From Syntrophales bacterium (lineage in GTDB: Bacteria; Desulfobacterota; Syntrophia; Syntrophales; UBA2210): a DNA stretch of 64,000 bases. The stretch covers positions 4,491 through 68,490 of the forward strand of contig JALOBE010000012.1 in assembly GCA_023228425.1 (NCBI GenBank), given 5' to 3'. Below, piece by piece: positions 1 through 7,115 of this stretch (positions are counted from its first letter, which is position 1; every line of letters begins with the position of its first letter). The translations under genes and the position numbers were made by a program. Under the pieces are notes generated by a model. The model was given only the letters and a program-made list of their open reading frames with translations. It was not told the DNA's origin and ran no database searches.

Positions 1-612
1 TCCGCCTATAGCGCCGCTGTCGGCTTCGACAGCCCTGAAGGTGAGACCACAGCGTTTGAATATGCGTTCATAGGCATTGTACATTTTTTTGTAGGACAGG
101 GCGGCCCCCTGTTCATCGACATCGAAGCTGTATGCATCTTTCATGCTGAACTCACGGCTTCTCATGACACCGAAACGGGGTCTGATTTCGTCCCTGAATT
201 TTGTCTGTATCTGGTAAAGATTCAACGGAAGCTGGCGGTAGGTCTGTATTTCGCTGCGAACGATATCGGTGACCACCTCTTCATGGGTGGGCCCGATGCA
301 GTAGTCCCGGTTGTGCCGATCCCGAAGCCTCAGGAGTTCCTTCCCATAGTGCTGCCATCGTCCCGATTCGAGCCAGAGTTCCGCCGGCTGAACGGCGGGC
401 ATGAACAGTTCCTGGGCTCCGGCGGAGTCCATCTCTTCGCGGATGATGGCCTCGATTTTTTTGATGGTCCGGTAACCCAGGGGAAGGAAGGAATAAATTC
501 CGCCGGCCAGCTTCCGTATCATCCCCGCCCGCAGCATGAGCTGGTGGCTCATCACCTCCGCGTCCGAGGGAATTTCCTTGATTGTCGGTAACAGCATTTC
601 AGAGTAGCGCAT
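1..612 (-). CDS. proS: Prolyl-tRNA synthetase, N-terminal 204 codons (gene continues beyond the window)
   Basis: This charges tRNA-Pro with proline in the cytoplasm. Only the N-terminal part lies in the window; the reading frame is open to base 1. It starts MRYSEMLLPTIKEIPSDAEV and contains the bacterial-type class II synthetase core: the AGGIYSFLPLG segment, a motif 2 region with FRDEIRPRFGVMRSREF, and the following MKDAYSFD. This is the form that carries an inserted editing domain further on, outside the window. The ATG overlaps the TAA of ispG upstream (TAATG), so the two are almost certainly co-transcribed and translationally coupled. No frameshift is seen in the visible part. The family assignment is secure; the length and the editing domain cannot be checked here. 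Confidence 0.93.
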   Translation of the reverse strand, partial: MRYSEMLLPTIKEIPSDAEVMSHQLMLRAGMIRKLAGGIYSFLPLGYRTIKKIEAIIREEMDSAGAQELFMPAVQPAELWLESGRWQHYGKELLRLRDRHNRDYCIGPTHEEVVTDIVRSEIQTYRQLPLNLYQIQTKFRDEIRPRFGVMRSREFSMKDAYSFDVDEQGAALSYKKMYNAYERIFKRCGLTFRAVEADSGAIGG

Positions 613-1724
613 TATCTCTCCTGTGTCCTATGGTTTCCTGCGGGGCCTGCGGGAGGACGGGGCTCTTCCGTGACCATCCGTCGAATCTCTTCCATGAGAG
701 CATCGACGAAATGCTCTTCCGCCACCTTCTTCACCATGGTGCCCTTCTTGAAAAGAACGCCGGAACGCCGGCCTCCGGCTATGCCGATATCGGCTTCCGC
801 CGCCTCCCCGGGACCGTTCACCACACATCCCATGAGGGCGATTTTGAGATATTCCTTCATTCCCGAGAGCCTGGCCTCCACCTCCGCCACAAGGGCGGGA
901 AGGTCTATCTCGCACCGCCCGCAGGTAGGACACGAAATGATGTCAGGCCCCCGCTTTCTGATATCCAGAGCCCTCAGAATGCCCCAGGCAACGGGCATCT
1001 CCTGCAGTGGATCACCCGTTATGGAAACACGGATCGTGTCACCGATACCTTCGCTGAGCAACACACCCAGCCCGATGGATGATTTTACGGCCGAACTCAC
1101 CAGCCCCCCCGCCTCCGTCACACCCAGGTGGAGAGGGTAGTCTGTTTTCCCCGCTATCCCCCGACAGGCGGCGATCATGGTGCCGACGTCGGAGGATTTG
1201 AGAGACAGCTTGAGGGCCCCGAAACCCCTGTCTTCAAAAAAGGCAATGGTCCGCAGGGCGCTTTCAACGAGAGCATCCGCCGTGGGGCCGCCGTGTTTCT
1301 CGAGGATGTCTTTTTGCAGGGAGCCCGCATTGATGCCGATGCGAATCACCACATTTTTCCGGCGAGCCGCTTCAATAACGGAAGCAAGGTGTTCCCTTCC
1401 CATCGTGCCGGGATTGATCCTTATGGCGTCTGCGCCACCCTCGATGGCGCGGAGGGCGAGACGGTGATCGAAATGTATATCAGCGATGAGGGGAACCGGT
1501 GACTGCTTTCTGATGTCCGGCAAGGCATCCGCAGCTTTGCCGTCGGGGACGGCAAGGCGTACGATTTCGCATCCCGCCTCCTCGAGTCTGGCGATTTGAT
1601 CCACTGTTTCGAGGATGTTGCTCGTGTTCGTGGATGTCATGGACTGGACAACGACGGGGGCATCTCCGCCCACCTGCACCGCACCGATGAAAACAGGCTT
1701 TGTTGTACGTCTCTTTACTGTCAT
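612..1724 (-). CDS. ispG: 4-hydroxy-3-methylbut-2-enyl diphosphate synthase (IspG/GcpE)
   Basis: This iron-sulfur enzyme of the MEP isoprenoid pathway reduces ME-cPP to HMBPP. The 370-residue product has the usual short bacterial length. The N-terminal TIM barrel opens with the family signature VGGDAPVVVQSMTSTNT. The [4Fe-4S] ligands are visible as CPTCGRC near residue 265 and the Cys of MGCVVNGPGE near residue 300. The ATG gives the canonical MTVKRRTTKPVFIG start. The product feeds the same pathway as dxr at 27.4-28.6 kb in this window, although the genes are far apart. A sigma70-like promoter lies directly upstream, and proS follows with a 1-bp overlap. Confidence is high from the conserved cysteines and full length. 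Confidence 0.97.
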   Translation of the reverse strand: MTVKRRTTKPVFIGAVQVGGDAPVVVQSMTSTNTSNILETVDQIARLEEAGCEIVRLAVPDGKAADALPDIRKQSPVPLIADIHFDHRLALRAIEGGADAIRINPGTMGREHLASVIEAARRKNVVIRIGINAGSLQKDILEKHGGPTADALVESALRTIAFFEDRGFGALKLSLKSSDVGTMIAACRGIAGKTDYPLHLGVTEAGGLVSSAVKSSIGLGVLLSEGIGDTIRVSITGDPLQEMPVAWGILRALDIRKRGPDIISCPTCGRCEIDLPALVAEVEARLSGMKEYLKIALMGCVVNGPGEAAEADIGIAGGRRSGVLFKKGTMVKKVAEEHFVDALMEEIRRMVTEEPRPPAGPAGNHRTQER

Positions 1725-1762
1725 CAGGCACTTCGCATCATTACACTTACCGTATCCAATAT

Positions 1763-1792
1763 GCTATAGCACGAATGAGAAAGGGTCGGCAA
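1763..1792 (-). promoter_or_regulatory. Predicted sigma70-type promoter of ispG-proS
   Basis: On the minus strand TTGCCG (1792-1787) is followed after 18 bases by TATAGC (1768-1763), which is preceded by TG one base upstream, giving an extended -10 element. Transcription would start about 30-35 bases before the ispG ATG. This is a pattern match only. Confidence 0.45.
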
Positions 1793-1795
1793 TGG

Positions 1796-3193
1796 TTAAT
1801 TCCCCGCGGACGGGGTGCCGTCGAGCGGCCCCGGGACAGGCGGCCGGGAAGAGCGGCCGGACGCGGTTGCGGTGCAAAGAGACGGGCATGTCAGCTCTTC
1901 GAGAATGAGCCGGCGGGAGGTTCTGTCCGGCATCGGTGGAAGGAACCCGCTCAACGTCGAAACGTTTCTCCCGCTCACGGCGATGATTCTTCTCAGCGCC
2001 TCGTAGAGCGGTAGAGGCTTGAAGGCCTGAACGCTCATGTACCTGATCATCTTATAGGTCTTGAGAGCGTCAAACCATCCCGAGTACTGTTTTTCCGTTA
2101 CGCCTTTCCTCCCGGCATTTTCGAGCAGCCGGGGCCACACCCTGTGAAATCCTTCCCTGCGCAGAAAATCCGGAAGCAGGACGTGAATGTGGCGCGCCCG
2201 TTCCAGAATTGTCCCGGTATCGGAAGCCGCCTGCTCTCCGAGACAGGCTATCCAGTCCTTCAAAATCCGGAACACTTCAGGGTCCCAGGCGGTCCCGAGA
2301 CGTCCTCCGTGAGACGCGTATCGGGAAATCGTCCGTCCCGTGCCGAATGGAACACGCTGAGATCTCCTGGCCGAAGGATAGACCCGGGTGTTGGTTACCA
2401 GACCGATGGCACCGATCTTCGTGACCTTGTTGAGGAAGTGAAAATCTTCCCCCGCCTCACGCCTGCTCATGCCCCGCACGGCCGCGTATCCGCCGGCGGT
2501 GACGGCAATGGTTGAGCCGATGGCATGCCAGGCGTAGGGCGAACAGGCATATTCCAGTCCAAGCCGGTAGTATCGTATGAATGTTTCATACAGACAAATC
2601 GCATCATCATCCTCGTCATTCTCCCCAGGCTGGTGAAGAAATTCCACGGCCGCCGCCGTGAGATTTCGTGTTTCAAAGTTTTTCCGCACCGCTGAAATCC
2701 AGTTGTTCTCGACGATGGTGTCAGCGTCAAGGCAGAGAAGTATGCTCGGCGAGACACTCCGGTGATCGAACAGTTCAAGGGCCCGGTCCATGCCGATTTT
2801 CCGGGCCAGGCCGACACCGCCACCTCCCACAGGAAGTTCCCTGCCCGGCGACGAGGCATCGACATAGCCGATTGATAGGCCGCCGGCGGCCCCGGGATGC
2901 GTCTTTTCCATCACCAGGCGCCGCAGGACGGCAAGGGTTTTTTCGTTGTCTTTCCGGTCACGGGGCCTGGCGATACCGGGAAGACCGTTATTGACGACGC
3001 AGATCACCATGGTTTCAGCCAGGCTCCGCGCGTCATTTTGCGCAATGCTCTCCAGAGTTCTGAAAAGATGGGCCGACTCGGCAAGGACGGGAATCACGAC
3101 GGCCGCGCGGACTGTCGTGGGCTGTGCCCCTGAAAGGCTCCATCGGCAGTCACAGCCGTACCTGCTCAAGTACGTGTTTATTCCCTCCGCCAT
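1796..3193 (-). CDS. Glycosyltransferase family 2-like protein
   Basis: This is probably a GT-A fold nucleotide-sugar-dependent glycosyltransferase of 465 residues; the substrate is unknown. An N-terminal strand (AAVVIPVLAES, about residue 30) begins a Rossmann-like domain. LCLDADTIVENNW, near residue 152, is the DxD metal/nucleotide-sugar site. Further on, the AGEDFHFLNKV segment resembles the ED acceptor motif of GT2 enzymes. No membrane segment is obvious, so it is likely cytosolic. It overlaps the 3' end of miaA by 16 bp and so belongs to the DUF1015-miaA transcript. The C-terminal 25 residues are rich in Pro, Arg and Ser and look disordered. It could act on a small-molecule or lipid acceptor; nothing nearby says which. 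Confidence 0.75.
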   Translation of the reverse strand: MAEGINTYLSRYGCDCRWSLSGAQPTTVRAAVVIPVLAESAHLFRTLESIAQNDARSLAETMVICVVNNGLPGIARPRDRKDNEKTLAVLRRLVMEKTHPGAAGGLSIGYVDASSPGRELPVGGGGVGLARKIGMDRALELFDHRSVSPSILLCLDADTIVENNWISAVRKNFETRNLTAAAVEFLHQPGENDEDDDAICLYETFIRYYRLGLEYACSPYAWHAIGSTIAVTAGGYAAVRGMSRREAGEDFHFLNKVTKIGAIGLVTNTRVYPSARRSQRVPFGTGRTISRYASHGGRLGTAWDPEVFRILKDWIACLGEQAASDTGTILERARHIHVLLPDFLRREGFHRVWPRLLENAGRKGVTEKQYSGWFDALKTYKMIRYMSVQAFKPLPLYEALRRIIAVSGRNVSTLSGFLPPMPDRTSRRLILEELTCPSLCTATASGRSSRPPVPGPLDGTPSAGN

Positions 3194-4149
3194 AGGCTGT
3201 GGCCCCCCTGGGCATCGACCAGGCTTCTCAGGCTATCGAAGTCACCCCGGTCTATCCAGTGAATTACGGTACCCCTCCGTTCCATCCGCCGGAACCAGGT
3301 CTCCTGCCGTTTGGCAAACTGACCGATGCGGATGGCGAGAATTTCGATCATTTTTTCCCGCGAGAGTTCCCCCCGAAGGTGTCGGGCGATGTATCGATAT
3401 TCAAGACCGAAAGAGTCAAGACGCTGCCAGCTCAGCCCCGCGGCGTGCAGGTCCCTGACTTCGTCTATCATCCCCTTCTCTATGCGCTCCAGCAGACGTC
3501 TCCGGATCAGGTCCCGTAACCGGCTTCGTTCCACTCGTATGCCGATCACGCACGGAATGACGCAGGGCTTCGGGGCTCGGTCGGCCTCGGCTGACTCCCT
3601 GCGTTTTTCCTCGATAATGATGGCCCGGGCGAGCCTGGTCGCATCTAGGACATCGGTTGTATTGTGGGGCGTTCCTCTGAGCTCAAGATACCGTCGTCTC
3701 AGGCTCCGGAGATCCCGGTCCGGAAGCTCATCGAGACGCTTCAGCCCCTCTGAATCAAAGGCGGCGGGAAGATCGTAGCCTTTCGTCACAGCCTCGATAT
3801 ACAGGCCCGTTCCTCCCACCATAAGGGGGAAGGCCCCGCGGTTTTTGATGTCCGAGAAAACCCGGTAGAATGCCTGCTGAAATTCGAAAAGGTTGAATTC
3901 ATGGTGAGGATCAACGATGTCGATCATATGACAGTGAACCGGTGTGCCTCCCCCGGTGAACTGCTCCAGGTCCTTTCCTGTCCCGAGATCCATGCCGCAG
4001 TAAACCTGCCGGGAATCGGCCGAGATGATTTCAACGGTCGTTCCGTGCAGGGCCTCGATGTGCCGGGCGAGCCTGACGGCCAGAGCTGTTTTGCCCGACG
4101 CCGTCGGTCCCAGAAGAACCATGAGGTTGAAGGGAGGTTCGTCATACAT
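3178..4149 (-). CDS. miaA: tRNA dimethylallyltransferase (MiaA)
   Basis: MiaA transfers a dimethylallyl group from DMAPP to N6 of A37 in tRNAs that read codons starting with U. The 323-residue product has the P-loop GPTASGKT at residues 14-21. It also has ADSRQVYCGMDLGTGK, where the Asp-Ser-Arg of the family contacts the target base, and the VGGTGLYIEA motif typical of MiaA. The C-terminal part contains the ETWFRRM segment involved in tRNA binding. It lies 46 bp downstream of the DUF1015 gene and overlaps the glycosyltransferase gene, so the three genes form one minus-strand operon. Its DMAPP substrate comes from the pathway that includes ispG nearby. Identification is firm. Confidence 0.97.
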   Translation of the reverse strand: MYDEPPFNLMVLLGPTASGKTALAVRLARHIEALHGTTVEIISADSRQVYCGMDLGTGKDLEQFTGGGTPVHCHMIDIVDPHHEFNLFEFQQAFYRVFSDIKNRGAFPLMVGGTGLYIEAVTKGYDLPAAFDSEGLKRLDELPDRDLRSLRRRYLELRGTPHNTTDVLDATRLARAIIIEEKRRESAEADRAPKPCVIPCVIGIRVERSRLRDLIRRRLLERIEKGMIDEVRDLHAAGLSWQRLDSFGLEYRYIARHLRGELSREKMIEILAIRIGQFAKRQETWFRRMERRGTVIHWIDRGDFDSLRSLVDAQGGHSLWRRE

Positions 4150-4195
4150 GACAGGCAGAGTCCATCGCTGTGAGGGGACCCGTACTCTTCAGAGC

Positions 4196-5440
4196 CTAAT
4201 CCAGCAGGTGAACAAAGAGGCCGCTTTTCAGCTTCGGCTCGAACCAGGTTGACTTCGGCGGCATGATCTGTCCCTTGTCGGACACAGCCATGAGCGAGTC
4301 CATATCCGTCGGGTAGAGTGAAAAAGCGACTGCGTAGAGGTCCGCGTCGACAAGGCGCTCCAGTTCTCCGGTTCCTCTGATGCCGCCGACAAAATCGATC
4401 CGTTCGTCACCCCTCATATCGGTTACGCCCAGTATGGGGGCAATCAACCGGTCCTGCAGAACGGACACGTCGAGAGAGGACACAATGTCATTATTCCCGC
4501 ACCCTTCACCTGTCGGGGACAGGCGGAACCACTGTCCTCCCAGATACATGCCGAAGACACCCCGCTCCGGAGCGGGGGCGTTTCTCTCCAGCGGTTCCAG
4601 CAGAAACCGGTCGGACAGACGGTCGAGAAATGCCTCTTTCCCCATGCCCGCGAGATCGCGGACGACGCGGTTGTAGGGAAGAATGCGCAACTGTCTGTGG
4701 GAAAACAAGACCGCCATGATGCGGTTGTATTCTTCCGCTCCTGTGTGGGCCGGATTCGCCTGCCTCCGGATTTCGGCCACGCGGTTTGCCGCTGCCGCCC
4801 GATGGTGGCCGTCGGCTATGTACAAAGAATCGATTTTCTCGAAGGCATCGGCGATACGGTCCATGGTTCGTGCGTCCCGCACAATCCACGCGGAGTGGAA
4901 GGTCCGGTCATCGGCCCGGAAGGCATACTCGGGCTGTTGCCGGGACGTGATCCCGTCAATGATGGAGTCAACAGAGCCGTTGTCGCGGTATGCAAGAAAT
5001 ACCGGTCCCGTCTGCGCGTTCAGCCGGTCGATGTGCCGGGTCCGGTCTGTTTCCTTATCCGACCTGGTAAGCTCATGGCGCTTGATTCTTCCGGAACGGT
5101 AGTCTTCGGATTCAAAGCAGGCCACGATGCCGGTCTGGACATGGCTGTCCGCCTGCTGGCGGTACAGGTAGAAACAGGGAGTCTCATCCTGTATCATGAC
5201 GCCCTCCCGCACCATCGCCTGCAGCGCATCACAGGCGGACTGGTACACCCGGGGGTCGGGCGGGTCTATGGCATCGGGAAGATTGATCTCAGACCTCTCA
5301 ATCTTGAGAAAGCTGAGGGGGTTCGCCCCCGCGATGAGCCGGGCCTCTTCACGGCTCATAACATCATAGGCATCGGAAGCCACTCCGGAGGCACGGTCCG
5401 GTACCGGTCTCAACGCTCTGAAAGGCCACAACGTGGTCAT
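4196..5440 (-). CDS. DUF1015 domain protein of unknown function
   Basis: This 414-residue protein matches the DUF1015 family, which is widespread in anaerobes and has no established biochemical role. Recognisable family features are the N-terminal PFRALRP segment with a nearby YDV, the central YLYRQ strand followed by a GIVACFESEDYRSGRIKRHE stretch, and the IADGHHRAAAA motif, whose paired histidines suggest a metal or phosphate site (inference). I chose the ATG at 5440 because GGAG lies nine bases before it. An in-frame ATG at 5479 would add 13 residues but has no ribosome-binding site. It heads the transcript that continues into miaA. There are no membrane segments, so it is probably cytosolic. 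Confidence 0.8.
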   Translation of the reverse strand: MTTLWPFRALRPVPDRASGVASDAYDVMSREEARLIAGANPLSFLKIERSEINLPDAIDPPDPRVYQSACDALQAMVREGVMIQDETPCFYLYRQQADSHVQTGIVACFESEDYRSGRIKRHELTRSDKETDRTRHIDRLNAQTGPVFLAYRDNGSVDSIIDGITSRQQPEYAFRADDRTFHSAWIVRDARTMDRIADAFEKIDSLYIADGHHRAAAANRVAEIRRQANPAHTGAEEYNRIMAVLFSHRQLRILPYNRVVRDLAGMGKEAFLDRLSDRFLLEPLERNAPAPERGVFGMYLGGQWFRLSPTGEGCGNNDIVSSLDVSVLQDRLIAPILGVTDMRGDERIDFVGGIRGTGELERLVDADLYAVAFSLYPTDMDSLMAVSDKGQIMPPKSTWFEPKLKSGLFVHLLD

Positions 5441-5523
5441 GGGATTCTCCGTCTCAGTGAATAACGATAGGGCATTCATCTAGCACATGTGTCACTGAAA
5501 GATCAATCTCATTGCCGTCCGGC

Positions 5524-5565
5524 GCCGATGGCTGACACAGTGATTTCTTGCAATATGCCATCGGC
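5524..5565. promoter_or_regulatory. Perfect 9-bp inverted repeat in the divergent DUF1015/hydrolase intergenic region
   Basis: GCCGATGGC (5524-5532) and GCCATCGGC (5557-5565) are exact inverted copies separated by 24 bases, which is a spacing of about three helical turns between arms. The right arm lies inside a weak promoter match, TTGCAA (5548-5553), 17 bases, TAAAAG (5571-5576), pointing towards the hydrolase gene. This could be an operator for a dimeric regulator or a hairpin. No regulator gene is adjacent. Confidence 0.4.
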
Positions 5566-5640
5566 AATAGTAAAAGGTTCTCCGGGGAGCGTCCCCTCCC
5601 CCTGATGATCAGCGGGACAAAAGCCACAAGGACGAAGAAA

Positions 5641-6138
5641 ATGATGAACGAAGACGGCCTGACACGGGTGTTTATTCACGGACTTGAAAGTTCAGGCGGC
5701 GGAACGAAAGGGGTATTCTTCAAGGAACGATACCCCGGCATGATTATCCGGGATTACAGGGGAAGTCTCGAGGAGAGAATGGGCGCGCTTCGGTCTCTCC
5801 TTGCGGGGAAAAAGGGTCTGGTACTGGTGGGTTCCAGCTATGGCGGTCTCATGGCTGCCCTGTATGCTTGCGCAAACCCCCAGGCGATCCACAAGCTGAT
5901 TCTGCTTGCGCCGGCACTCGCCCTGGATGAGTTCAGGGAACAGTGCCGCGGGCCTCTGGACTTCCCCGTGGTGGTGTATCACGGAAGCAATGACGACGTG
6001 GTCCTCATCGAGCCTGTTCGGAAGATCGCCGCGGACCGGTTCAGGAATCTCGAATACAATGTGATCGACGATGACCATTCCTTAAGAAGCCGGTTCAAAC
6101 TACTGGATTGGGACCGTCTCTTGTGCTATGAAGATTAA
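5641..6138 (+). CDS. Small alpha/beta hydrolase (YqiA-like esterase)
   Basis: This 165-residue alpha/beta-hydrolase-fold protein of the YqiA-like type is probably a cytosolic esterase or thioesterase of unknown substrate. Visible features are the oxyanion-hole strand FIHGLESS, the nucleophile elbow GSSYGG (Ser near residue 66), a strand ending with HGSNDDVV that supplies the acid, and the late DDDHSL that supplies the catalytic histidine. The start at 5641 has AAGGA eight bases upstream; the frame is open back to 5548 but the extra N-terminus has no family-like sequence. The gene ends inside the first codons of the ferredoxin gene, so the two are coupled. Family assignment is good; the substrate is unknown. 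Confidence 0.82.
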   Translation: MMNEDGLTRVFIHGLESSGGGTKGVFFKERYPGMIIRDYRGSLEERMGALRSLLAGKKGLVLVGSSYGGLMAALYACANPQAIHKLILLAPALALDEFREQCRGPLDFPVVVYHGSNDDVVLIEPVRKIAADRFRNLEYNVIDDDHSLRSRFKLLDWDRLLCYED

Positions 6139-6151
6139 CCAGGAAGGTCAA

Positions 6152-6601
6152 ATGGTTAGGTCGGGAGAGGAACAGCATTCCGTGGAAGAACACTATTCTC
6201 AGAAGATCGTCATCCGCTACACGGCCGACATTGTCGACAAGCCGCTGGTGTGCCGTCTTGCCAGAGATTTCGATCTCGATTTTAACATTCTCCATGCCCG
6301 GGTCCTGCCCAAACGGGAGGGCGTCCTGGCCCTGGATCTCTCCGGCAAGAAGGATGACTTTTACCGGGGCATTGCCTTCCTGAAAGAATCAGGACTCAAG
6401 GTTGAACTGCTTTCAAAGAGTGTAACCCACAATGAGGAGCGCTGTGTCCACTGTGGGGCCTGCCGGGCGTTCTGTTCCACCGGTGCCCTTCACCAGGATC
6501 CGGTTTCCATGAAAACTCTTTTTGATCCGGCCAAATGCAGTGGCTGTTCCGTCTGCGTCAAGGCCTGCCCTGCCCGGGCCATGGTCATCAATCTTATCTG
6601 A
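6152..6601 (+). CDS. NIL-domain ferredoxin with two [4Fe-4S] clusters
   Basis: This electron-transfer protein of 149 residues has an N-terminal NIL domain (about residues 15-85), as also found at the end of methionine ABC transporter ATPases. A bacterial-type 2[4Fe-4S] ferredoxin module follows, with ligands in CVHCGACRAFC (near residue 97) and CSGCSVCVKAC (near residue 128). NIL-ferredoxins are common in anaerobes such as methanogens and sulfate reducers, where links to sulfur-amino-acid metabolism have been proposed. An AGGAAGG ribosome-binding site sits five bases before the ATG at 6152. An in-frame ATG at 6128 would overlap the hydrolase gene by 11 bp and is the alternative start. It could donate electrons to the AOR enzyme encoded just downstream, but that is inference. 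Confidence 0.88.
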   Translation: MVRSGEEQHSVEEHYSQKIVIRYTADIVDKPLVCRLARDFDLDFNILHARVLPKREGVLALDLSGKKDDFYRGIAFLKESGLKVELLSKSVTHNEERCVHCGACRAFCSTGALHQDPVSMKTLFDPAKCSGCSVCVKACPARAMVINLI

Positions 6602-6611
6602 ACATCTGTTG

Positions 6612-6950
6612 TTACTCGCCATGGGAACCGGACAGCAACTCTTTTCCCTTCTCGATCATCCGTTCCACCATCCCGGTGACGCCCTTCCCCCTGTCAAGCG
6701 CTTCACGTCCTTTATCGAACACATCGCCGCTTCGTTCACGAATCTCCGAAATATTGGTTTTTACACGGTCTGGAAATTCCTCCGGGGCCCTGTAATAGGA
6801 ATACCCCATGAGGATGACAAACACGGCAAGGGAGATAAGGGCGTATTTCAGGATCTTCTTCATCAGAAAATAGAGGACGACGATCGCCGAGAGAACGATG
6901 AGTCCCGCGATGACGGGGTTGTCTGCGAGATATCGCGTCAGGGCTTCCAC
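6612..6950 (-). CDS. Small membrane-anchored protein of unknown function
   Basis: This hypothetical protein has 112 residues. The N-terminal 50 hold two closely spaced hydrophobic segments (NPVIAGLIVLSAIVVLYFL and YALISLAVFVILMGYSYY) separated by KKILK, giving a helical hairpin anchor. The remaining half is charged and probably a helix or coiled coil facing the cytoplasm or periplasm (it contains EIRERSGDVFDKGREALDRG). It ends ten bases from the ferredoxin gene on the opposite strand and is transcribed divergently from the AOR gene. Codon use resembles the neighbours and the protein has a sensible organisation, so I consider it real. I do not recognise a family. Confidence 0.6.
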   Translation of the reverse strand: MEALTRYLADNPVIAGLIVLSAIVVLYFLMKKILKYALISLAVFVILMGYSYYRAPEEFPDRVKTNISEIRERSGDVFDKGREALDRGKGVTGMVERMIEKGKELLSGSHGE

Positions 6951-7048
6951 GGGCGGACTCCTTCTCCAGGCCGACAGTACTCGGATACGGGAGAATGTAT
7001 ATCAAAGGAACCGCGATTACAAGCATATCTGATAGAAACGGTGCCGCC

Positions 7049-7077
7049 TTGAAAAAAAAGCGCCCGTGCATTACAAG
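7049..7077 (+). promoter_or_regulatory. Predicted sigma70-type promoter of the AOR-aldolase operon
   Basis: TTGAAA (7049-7054), a 17-base spacer and TACAAG (7072-7077) lie about 40 bases ahead of the AOR start, with no other gene between. Pattern match only. Confidence 0.42.
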
Positions 7078-7115
7078 CTGAAGTGTATTCTTCAGGAAAC
7101 AGGAACGGACACGAT

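Noticed and set aside
4697..5464. Plus-strand open frame (255 codons) inside the DUF1015 gene
   Set aside because: The opposite strand has the family sequence and a ribosome-binding site; this frame has neither.
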